From an uncultured Schlesneria sp. (lineage in GTDB: Bacteria; Planctomycetota; Planctomycetia; Planctomycetales; Planctomycetaceae): DNA of 47,412 bases. Where the stretch lies: the NCBI GenBank assembly GCA_903858935.1, contig CAIOKO010000027.1, positions 1 through 47,412 on the forward strand, written 5' to 3'. Each line of letters starts with the position of its first letter. Within the stretch, counting starts at the first letter, position 1. Below the pieces are notes generated by a model. That model did no database searches, had not been told where the DNA came from, and saw only the letters and a list, made by a program, of their open reading frames with translations. Of the stretch, positions 35,106-41,881 are shown in pieces. The position numbers and the translations under genes are program-made.

Positions 35106-36128
35106 ATGAGAAATCTCGTGCAGAAATCGTTGGCTACGTCCTTGCTATTCATCGCTGCGTCTGCGTTGACCATAATCGCAGACGATGAGTCAGCAAAGGT
35201 TCAATTCAAGGTCGTCGGCACCGTTATCGAGGTTAAGAAAGAAGCACCGAAGAAAGAGGCAGCGAAAGAGGAACCTGCCGATCGTCTGAATCTGGATGTT
35301 TTGATCGCCCCGTTTCGACTTTTGTTTGGTGACGGTGACGCAGTGGCAGCACCAGTTGCCTTGAACGTCAATGTCGTCGATGCCAAGGCTCAAGCTGACG
35401 CAATGACACAGCAGTTTCTCGTACAGTTTCGCCCATTACTGACGGAAGAATTAGGATTCGTTCGATTGGTTTGCAGCGATCTTTCAACCGAGCAGCGACC
35501 GAAAATCAAAGCGGCGGGCGAAGCCATTCTGAAACAAGCGGCTAAGGAATCGGCGCGTTTTCAAAATCGCCAAAATCAGAACAACGTATTCGCAATTCCA
35601 GGGATCGCTGCCGAACCGCTTAAACAACCAGAACCACGAAAAATGGTTCGTGAGGCAATCGCGAAGGCGCTTAAGGAAACGTTAACGACCGAGCAGATGC
35701 AACGTTACTCGCGAGAAGCAACGGCACGAAAGAAACAGCGAAAACAGGCCGCGATACTGTGTGTTGTCTCGCGACTGGATGGTTGCCTGAGTCTGAATGC
35801 CGAACAACGGGAGAGAATCATCGATTCAATCTCGACTCACTGGGAAGACGAATGGGAACAGTGGTTGATGATAAGTAACTATGGCGATCAGTATTTTCCC
35901 GAAATGCCTGAATATTTTATCATCCCTTTTTTGAATACCGAGCAGAAGTCTGTCTGGAATGAAGTGCAGAAAATCACTTTTGGAGTGTGGTGGGGAAACA
36001 ATGGACAAAACCCGCCCAGCGATGGATGGTGGGGTGACGAACCTGATGTCGCAAATCAGGCAAACGGGCAACCGGCTTTCAACATTATCATCGAAGAGCA
36101 AGAGGCCATCGGGGTCCTCGTGGAGTAG
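35106..36128 (+). CDS. Secreted helical protein, paralog family member 1
   Basis: A 340-residue exported protein (signal segment SLATSLLFIAASALTIIA). Four short motifs of the form L-x-x-E-Q recur in the mature part: LSTEQRPKI, LTTEQMQRY, LNAEQRERI and LNTEQKSVW, spaced through helical sequence. This recalls the LTxxQ motif of periplasmic Spy/CpxP proteins, though overall similarity is not demonstrated. A Lys/Glu-rich stretch (EVKKEAPKKEAAKEE) lies near residues 40-55. It opens a run of five secreted proteins with the same layout and is the most divergent of them. No strong ribosome site is visible. Confidence 0.78.
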   Translation: MRNLVQKSLATSLLFIAASALTIIADDESAKVQFKVVGTVIEVKKEAPKKEAAKEEPADRLNLDVLIAPFRLLFGDGDAVAAPVALNVNVVDAKAQADAMTQQFLVQFRPLLTEELGFVRLVCSDLSTEQRPKIKAAGEAILKQAAKESARFQNRQNQNNVFAIPGIAAEPLKQPEPRKMVREAIAKALKETLTTEQMQRYSREATARKKQRKQAAILCVVSRLDGCLSLNAEQRERIIDSISTHWEDEWEQWLMISNYGDQYFPEMPEYFIIPFLNTEQKSVWNEVQKITFGVWWGNNGQNPPSDGWWGDEPDVANQANGQPAFNIIIEEQEAIGVLVE

Positions 36129-36130
36129 CG

Positions 36131-37153
36131 ATGATGAGACCAAGTTGGAATCGAGGGAATGATCGCGGCCAGGAACTGAGCGTTCCCTCGCTAGCCCGAC
36201 GCGCAAACGTTTGTAGCATCTTTTTCGGATTTTGCCTGACTGCCATCATGATCCAGATTCTGGGATCGTCATTCGCATGCGCCGCTCCAGATGACGTTGA
36301 AGCGGTCAAACAAGACGAACAGCAGATTAACGTCCAGTTCTTTCAGATGGACGAACAAAACTTTGATGCAAACGTCTTTCAACCCAGCGGCAACGCCAAG
36401 GCCGCACGCACACAAATTGAAACTAAACTGAAGTTGCAACTGGATGAACTCCATCGCGTTTGCGGGATCACCGATGCTCAGAAACAAAAACTGACGTTGG
36501 CCGCCAGTTCCGATATCAAGCGATTTTTCGACGACGTTGACAGGATTCGTAAGAAGGTCAAGGCGGGAAAAATCGACCAGAATGCCTGGAACAACATCTG
36601 GCAAGAGATCCAGCCTCTGCGGAACAGGCAATCGGCAGGCCTGTTTGGCGATACCTCATTCTTCGCGAAGACCGTCCGGAAGACTCTCACGGAAGAACAA
36701 ATCCAGAAGTATGACGTCGTCGTAAAGGAACGCCGTAAGTTTCGCTATCGGGCGACCCTTGAAGTTGTCGTGACAAACCTCGCGAGCACGGTCCCCTTGC
36801 GGCACACACAACACGAAGCCATCGTCAAGTTGCTTCTTGAAGAAACGCAACCACCACCAACGTTTGGCCAGTACGACCAGTATCTGGTGATGCATCAACT
36901 GGGAAAACTTGCCGAGCCCAAATTGAAACCGTTGCTTGAGGAACATCAATGGAAGCTGTTGGAAGGACAGATTCAACAATACAAGGGGATGGAACAATTC
37001 CTGATTCAAAACGGACTCATTCCTAAAGAGGACGAAGAACTGAAAGCACGAGTCACCGTCAAGAAACGAATCCCAGTTTCAAACCAGCAAGCCGACGCCG
37101 AAGAACCTGAAAATCAGACGCGAGAAAAACCTGTTCCCTGCCCCGATCCCTGA
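36131..37153 (+). CDS. Secreted helical protein, paralog family member 2
   Basis: A 340-residue exported protein starting two bases after member 1, with GGAG just upstream. The signal segment is unusually far in (residues about 27-50, IFFGFCLTAIMIQILG). The mature part shares a linear order of blocks with members 3 to 5: a helix with LHRVCGITDAQKQKLTLAA, then GLFGDTSFFAKTVRKTLTEEQIQKY, then LRHTQHEAIVKLLLEE, then HQLGKLAEPKLKPLLEEHQW and a closing QFLIQNGLI. These correspond block by block to member 3. No catalytic motif is seen. Function unknown. Confidence 0.82.
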   Translation: MMRPSWNRGNDRGQELSVPSLARRANVCSIFFGFCLTAIMIQILGSSFACAAPDDVEAVKQDEQQINVQFFQMDEQNFDANVFQPSGNAKAARTQIETKLKLQLDELHRVCGITDAQKQKLTLAASSDIKRFFDDVDRIRKKVKAGKIDQNAWNNIWQEIQPLRNRQSAGLFGDTSFFAKTVRKTLTEEQIQKYDVVVKERRKFRYRATLEVVVTNLASTVPLRHTQHEAIVKLLLEETQPPPTFGQYDQYLVMHQLGKLAEPKLKPLLEEHQWKLLEGQIQQYKGMEQFLIQNGLIPKEDEELKARVTVKKRIPVSNQQADAEEPENQTREKPVPCPDP

Positions 37154-37165
37154 ATTGAGGCTGTT

Positions 37166-38182
37166 ATGGACAAGCCACGTTTTCACTTTTTGAGACATAC
37201 AACCGCTGTCGTCGTTATTTTGATGGCGTGTTGCGCGAGCGTCCGAGCCGAGGACTTCGTACGCCAGGAAGCGGCAGTCCGCCTGCAGCAAGCTCAGATC
37301 GAGAGATTGGAAAACGGTCGGTTACTCGCCGAACAAACTCCGCGAGAGGCAAAGCTTCCTGTTATGAAACCCGTCTTTCAGGGAAATGTCTTCGTCCGTG
37401 AAGAATTCCATCACATCGATCACGTTGTATACGGAACTTCCACAATTTACGGCCAACAGATCATCGAAAATCAACTTAAAAACAAAGTCCAGCAATTAAG
37501 TTCCGAGTATGTCCTCACGGAAACTCAGCAATCAAAACTCCTGCTCGCCGGTCAGTGGGAAGCAAAACAGTTTGCGAACGACGTTGATGTGTTGCGCCAG
37601 AAATATACTTCTTCGGAGGGAGATATTGTCGAACAGCAAATCGTCGTGAAACAAGCTCAAACTCTTCAAAAGCAGCGGCGGATGTTATTTGGCAACGGTT
37701 CGTTCTTGTTGAAAGTGATGGCCAGAACGGTGACTGGCGAACAATTACTAAAATACCAGGCGGCACTCGACAACCGCCTGAGGCTTCGACATCGCTCGAA
37801 CGTTGAAGGAGCGATTCGGGATATCGAACGTCAGGTCGTCATCAAAATCTCGCAACAGGAGATGCTCGTCGAGTTGTTGATGTCGGAAATCCCCCCTCCG
37901 ACATCGGCTAACGATTACGACGAAGCGGTGGTCAAATATCAGTTCTCCCGAATCCCCGAACAGAAGGTGCGACCAATTTTTGACGAAGGCCAATGGCCTC
38001 AGGTACGCCAGACACTCGACGGATTTAACGAGTTGGAAACAGTACTCACACAACAAGGCCTGATTGAGGAGGAAGCTGCAGCAGCGCCAAAACCTGCAAC
38101 TGTCCTTCAGCAGGACAAGTTACCGACCGACACAACTGCAATTAATCGATACCGAGAGCAGCAAGACGGGAAAAAACCATGA
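37166..38182 (+). CDS. Secreted helical protein, paralog family member 3
   Basis: A 338-residue exported protein; signal segment AVVVILMACCASVRA, cut site likely before EDF. Ribosome site GAGG lies five bases before the ATG, and the gap to member 2 is 12 bases. Shared blocks are LSSEYVLTETQQSKLLLAG, MLFGNGSFLLKVMARTVTG, ISQQEMLVELLMSEIPPP, VKYQFSRIPEQKVRPIFDEG followed by QWPQVR, and LTQQGLIEEE. The aligned motif Y-x-(F/L)-S...K-x-x-P-(I/L)-F...Q-W is the best family signature. After it the operon has its only large internal gap. Confidence 0.82.
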   Translation: MDKPRFHFLRHTTAVVVILMACCASVRAEDFVRQEAAVRLQQAQIERLENGRLLAEQTPREAKLPVMKPVFQGNVFVREEFHHIDHVVYGTSTIYGQQIIENQLKNKVQQLSSEYVLTETQQSKLLLAGQWEAKQFANDVDVLRQKYTSSEGDIVEQQIVVKQAQTLQKQRRMLFGNGSFLLKVMARTVTGEQLLKYQAALDNRLRLRHRSNVEGAIRDIERQVVIKISQQEMLVELLMSEIPPPTSANDYDEAVVKYQFSRIPEQKVRPIFDEGQWPQVRQTLDGFNELETVLTQQGLIEEEAAAAPKPATVLQQDKLPTDTTAINRYREQQDGKKP

Positions 38183-38418
38183 ACAGCGGATTCAGTCATC
38201 CCCGTGCCAAGCTCTCCACCGACCTCGTGTCAGTTGTGAGCGATCCATTTCACCTGGGTTCTCTTGATCTAGTTAGCCACTCACTGCTTCCACCGACTCA
38301 AAGTCGGTGGAGAGCGTTTTCCAAGCATTGCTTCAGCGATGGCCTTGTTTTCTCTCCCCAGAAAGATCCGTCACGGAGTTACCGGCTAATGCCAGGCCAT
38401 CCATTTACTGTGTTTTGA
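38179..38418 (+). CDS. Possible small ORF in the operon gap
   Basis: A 79-codon frame whose ATG overlaps the stop of member 3 (ATGA) and which ends 12 bases before the start of member 4. The position is what one expects of a coupled gene, but the sequence has no signal peptide, no domain and an irregular composition, and it spans two alternative hairpins (38211-38315). It may be chance, a remnant, or a leader whose translation affects the hairpins. Confidence 0.25.
   Translation: MNSGFSHPRAKLSTDLVSVVSDPFHLGSLDLVSHSLLPPTQSRWRAFSKHCFSDGLVFSPQKDPSRSYRLMPGHPFTVF
38211..38315 (+). promoter_or_regulatory. Mutually exclusive hairpins inside the operon
   Basis: The segment 38302-38315 (AGTCGGTGGAGAGC) can pair in two ways: its first nine bases with the adjacent 38290-38298 (CCACCGACT, three-base loop), or 13 bases with the distant 38211-38223 (GCTCTCCACCGAC). 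Both pairings are perfect. The arrangement is like an attenuator, although it could be an old repeat insertion. No strong T-run follows. Confidence 0.5.
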
Positions 38419-38430
38419 ATCCCGATTCTC

Positions 38431-39345
38431 ATGACCAGACGCTTTCGCCACCGAACTAGAATGATGCCACTTTCGGCCATAATGTTCGCGTGCGCCTCGA
38501 TCGTTGTCGCTGATGACGACATTAAAGAAGTTGTTCCTCAGAATGCTGGCAATTTCATTCGGTTCGCCAAAGACGAGCCGTTCGATAGCTGGATGTTTCG
38601 CGGAAATCCTGGTTTTGTTCGAAAACAACTAGAAGCCAAAATCGGACCAGCGATCAACGACCTTTGCAACAAGTATTCTCTCGCAAATGTGCACCGCCCA
38701 AAATTGGAACTCGCCGCTCGCATTGATCTCCATCGATACGATGTCCGAATTGAAGAGCTACGTCGACGGTTCGAAGCCGCGATGAAAGACAAGAACGAAT
38801 TGGGACAGCATGACTCCAAAAGCGAATGGGTCATTGTTCGAAACGAAATACAGAAATATCGTGATAGCGATATACAAAATCTATTCGACGCCAATTCCTT
38901 CGTCGCTAAGTCTGCAACCAAGATCGCTGCCGACATGCAACGTCGCTCTAGCATTCACCGAATGATCAAGGAAATCGAAAACTACGTTGACTTAGAGAGA
39001 ACTCAGAAAGAAACGCTCATCACACTGCTCTCGGCGGAACCCCGCCCAACCAGAATCAATCCCGAACTTGACTTTGTTGACGTCAAATATCAGCTCTCTC
39101 AATTAACTGATTCGACGTTAAAGCCATTGTTTAACAATGATCAATGGCCACTCATACGTCATCTGCTCGAAGAGATTGAAGCGAATCGAAATTCGTTGAT
39201 GAATCAACGATTGATCGCAAGGAACTCCGAAGACGACGTCAAACGCCCGACCGTCAGCCGATATCGGCAAAGAACCCGTCCTGCCGATGCCACGACCCCC
39301 GAAAACATTCCCGATCCGATTGCTTTGAAGAAGGATGGTGAATGA
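38431..39345 (+). CDS. Secreted helical protein, paralog family member 4
   Basis: A 304-residue exported protein; signal segment MMPLSAIMFACASIVVA with likely cleavage before DDD. The start may be 38431 or the internal ATG at 38461. Blocks shared with member 3 are FRGNPGFVRKQLEAKIG at the N-terminus, LCNKYSLANVHRPKLELAA, NLFDANSFVAKSATKI, TQKETLITLLSAEPRP, VKYQLSQLTDSTLKPLFNND followed by QWPLIR, and LMNQRLIARN. It lies after the hairpin-bearing gap and ends one base before member 5. Confidence 0.82.
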   Translation: MTRRFRHRTRMMPLSAIMFACASIVVADDDIKEVVPQNAGNFIRFAKDEPFDSWMFRGNPGFVRKQLEAKIGPAINDLCNKYSLANVHRPKLELAARIDLHRYDVRIEELRRRFEAAMKDKNELGQHDSKSEWVIVRNEIQKYRDSDIQNLFDANSFVAKSATKIAADMQRRSSIHRMIKEIENYVDLERTQKETLITLLSAEPRPTRINPELDFVDVKYQLSQLTDSTLKPLFNNDQWPLIRHLLEEIEANRNSLMNQRLIARNSEDDVKRPTVSRYRQRTRPADATTPENIPDPIALKKDGE

Positions 39346-39346
39346 C

Positions 39347-40282
39347 ATGAACTGTTTTGTGCGATCATTCCCAATCCAACTTCTGGTACTACTTTCAGGA
39401 GTTGTATATTCCTCTGTTTTCGCTGCTGAGGATGACGTTGTTAATGATTGCCTGGACGCACAGCTTACGAAGGACGGCGTAAATGCAGCCAAGATCCAAA
39501 AGGTCTTTGCAATCAGGAATCAGGCGATCGTGCCAATCGGTGACAGAGCCGCAATCCAGTTTGAAAAAATGATTTTCCGTCAGGACGGAAGCGCGGCGAT
39601 TGGAGACCTATGGGTCAAAGCTGAGCGGGAACAGGTGATTAATTCTCTCGACCGCACCGTTCAGTTGACGGACAATCAAAAGCGAAGATTCGATCTGGCC
39701 GGCGAAATCGATCGTCGTCGGTTTCTCTCTCAAGTTAAAGCCGTAAGTCAAATGATTCGTGGCGGATTGGACTTTACTGAGGAAGATCAAAAAGCAGTCA
39801 GGCTTTTGCAGGCGAAAGCGACTACGGGACTCCTTGGCCCAGGATCGTTTTTTATAAAGTCGATTCCGACCATTCTCGCCAACAATCAACTTGCGTTACT
39901 CAACGAACGTAAACGTTCCATTCACAGCGGCTTAATCAGGAATGCCTTACGTGACTTTGAAGCGAGATTGACGCTGAGTGAACAACAGCGAAAGTCCCTC
40001 ACTCAGATCATGCTTGATGAGATTCCGTATGACCCGGCGAGCGAGAACGGTGAATTACTTGCCGCAAGGTCAGAACGAATCATGATGATGTACCGACTCT
40101 CCTGTTTTGCCAACGAAAAAATCGAATCGTTATTTGACCCGGTCCAATGGCAGAAGGTGCGCCCAATGCTTGAGGAATGCTACCATTATAAAGAATATCT
40201 GATTGAGCGAGGCTTGCTCGACCCCGATGCGGACGTTGTAGAGGCTGACCAACCCGCGATTCGAATGAAGGAACCGAAATGA
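39347..40282 (+). CDS. Secreted helical protein, paralog family member 5
   Basis: A 311-residue exported protein. The ATG at 39347 is one base after the stop of member 4; a start at 39335 would overlap it. Signal segment is IQLLVLLSGVVYSSVFA. Shared blocks are VQLTDNQKRRFDLAGEID, GLLGPGSFFIKSIPTILANN, LSEQQRKSLTQIMLDEIP, MYRLSCFANEKIESLFDPV followed by QWQKVR, and YLIERGLLDPD. Its stop overlaps the toroid protein start by four bases, which ties the paralog set to that gene. Confidence 0.82.
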   Translation: MNCFVRSFPIQLLVLLSGVVYSSVFAAEDDVVNDCLDAQLTKDGVNAAKIQKVFAIRNQAIVPIGDRAAIQFEKMIFRQDGSAAIGDLWVKAEREQVINSLDRTVQLTDNQKRRFDLAGEIDRRRFLSQVKAVSQMIRGGLDFTEEDQKAVRLLQAKATTGLLGPGSFFIKSIPTILANNQLALLNERKRSIHSGLIRNALRDFEARLTLSEQQRKSLTQIMLDEIPYDPASENGELLAARSERIMMMYRLSCFANEKIESLFDPVQWQKVRPMLEECYHYKEYLIERGLLDPDADVVEADQPAIRMKEPK

Positions 40283-41361
40283 ATAAGACAATCCTCTTTT
40301 CGATTCACATTTTGCGTGTGCTGATGCTTTCACTTTTGGCGTTCGGGATAACGAGTTCTCGCTCGTTCGCTCAGACCCCTTCTGTCCGCTTCGGCGAAGT
40401 TGTCCCTCGTGATGTTCGTGAAATCTACGAACGTGGCCTGCAATTCCTTGTCACCACACAGAATGAAGCGGGGGACTGGAAAGGGGGCGGCGAACAGGGA
40501 CCGGGAGTCACAGGTTTGTGCCTGATGGTGCTCCTCGCCAGCGGTGAAGACCCGAACTTTGGCCTCTATAGCAACAATGTTCGTCGAGCCCTGCGCAATA
40601 TTATCTCTGGGCAGGACGCGGGCACCGGCTTTTACGGTGGCCATCTGGGGCATAGCAGCATGTACAACCACGGATTCGCCATGCTCGGACTGGCGGAAGC
40701 TTATGGAGCGGTCGACGATCGCAACTTGTGGACCGGAAACGAACCGAACCGCCGATCGATTGGCCAGTCATTAGAATTAGCTGTCCGTGCCGCGATCACC
40801 TCTCAAAAGAAGAACTCGTTCGGTGGATGGCGATATTCTCCTGATGGAAACGACGCAGACACATCTGTCAGTGGTGCCGTTCTGGTTGGATTGCTCGCGG
40901 CAAGAAACGCTGGAATCGAAGTCCCTGACGAAGTGATCGACAAGTCGATCAACTACTTCACCAAAATGACATCTCCCTCCGGCCAAGTCGGTTATTCTGG
41001 CGGGTTCGGCGGATTTGACGAATCGTTCGCACGGATTTCAATCGCCACCCTGGTCTATTCGGTCTCTCGACGAAAAGACCTCTCCCAGTACAAGGCGACT
41101 CTCAGCTATCTGACTCAACGACTGGAAAATGTCTCGCAGCAAAACTGGCCCGAATACACGCGATATTATCAGGCCCAGGCGTTGTTTCAGGGTGACGTCG
41201 AAGCGTGGGAAAAGTGGAACAAGCTGCTCGTCCGTCATCTCAAGCAGATCCAACTGGCAGACGGAAGTATCCCCGGCCAGATGGGGGTGACACTGGGAAC
41301 TTCAATGTCCTGCCTCGCATTGGCTTTGAATTACCGCTTTTTGCCGATTTACGAAAGATAA
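40279..41361 (+). CDS. Secreted alpha/alpha-toroid (squalene cyclase-like) protein
   Basis: A 360-residue exported protein with signal segment VLMLSLLAFGITSSRSFA. The mature part has prenyltransferase/squalene-oxidase repeats: GLQFLVTTQNEAGDWKGG, FGGWRYSPDGNDADTSVSG and VGYSGGFGGFDESF. True squalene-hopene cyclases carry DxDD; here the corresponding stretch is DADTS, lacking the second of the paired aspartates, and at 360 residues the protein has only one toroid of the two in a cyclase. Planctomycetes have many such proteins of unknown function; it is more likely a binding or structural protein than a terpene cyclase. The AAGGAA ribosome site lies inside member 5. Confidence 0.87.
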   Translation: MNKTILFSIHILRVLMLSLLAFGITSSRSFAQTPSVRFGEVVPRDVREIYERGLQFLVTTQNEAGDWKGGGEQGPGVTGLCLMVLLASGEDPNFGLYSNNVRRALRNIISGQDAGTGFYGGHLGHSSMYNHGFAMLGLAEAYGAVDDRNLWTGNEPNRRSIGQSLELAVRAAITSQKKNSFGGWRYSPDGNDADTSVSGAVLVGLLAARNAGIEVPDEVIDKSINYFTKMTSPSGQVGYSGGFGGFDESFARISIATLVYSVSRRKDLSQYKATLSYLTQRLENVSQQNWPEYTRYYQAQALFQGDVEAWEKWNKLLVRHLKQIQLADGSIPGQMGVTLGTSMSCLALALNYRFLPIYER

Positions 41362-41364
41362 TGC

Positions 41365-41395
41365 CATTCAGGGCGACGCCGTGAATGATTTTTTT
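41365..41395 (+). terminator. Terminator closing the MoxR operon
   Basis: CATTCAG-GGC-GAC-GCC-GTGAATG forms a hairpin with a single G-G mismatch and three-base loop, followed by ATTTTTTT. It begins four bases after the toroid gene's stop. Confidence 0.75.
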
Positions 41396-41441
41396 GCCTG
41401 AAAAAAAGAGAGATGGCCCCCTTTATTGCCGTCCTGGAAGG

Positions 41442-41669
41442 ACATCAGTGATCAGCGGGTGGTTGAGCGAAAGCGACACCACCGGAATCGAACGAATGGA
41501 AGACAAACCCAATCCCGGCGGGATTGAAGAACGAACCAGGAAAACGCATCAATTGAACACAAGTCCAAAATCGAAATGAATTCTGGCATCCCTCCGGGAT
41601 GCAAATGTCTTTTCCATACCGCTGTCCGGTGGTGTCGCTAACGCTCAACCACCGGCTGATCACTGAAAT
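41442..41669. repeat. Palindromic-ended repeat element
   Basis: About 45-bp inverted ends (41442-41486 and 41625-41669) share ATCAGTGATCAGC and GGTGGTTGAGCG with few mismatches. Between them lies a perfect hairpin GCATCCC-TCC-GGGATGC. No transposase is inside. It is likely a MITE or long REP element. It separates the operon terminator from the TlpA-fusion gene. Confidence 0.72.
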
Positions 41670-41881
41670 GCCTTCGGCATAAGGAATTATGGGTGTCTTG
41701 TCGACTCATTGTTTTACCGACGAAAAATCCTTCACGGCGTTGCCCATTCAGGGCAAAAAGACATTTTACGACGACCTTGATTGAAATGGCTCCTATTTCG
41801 CGGCTTGGCGGGAGCCTCGCCTCTCCCTTGGAAAAGCCTTCGCCATACGCGAAGAAACAAAATGTTAGAGGAAACGCCAAC

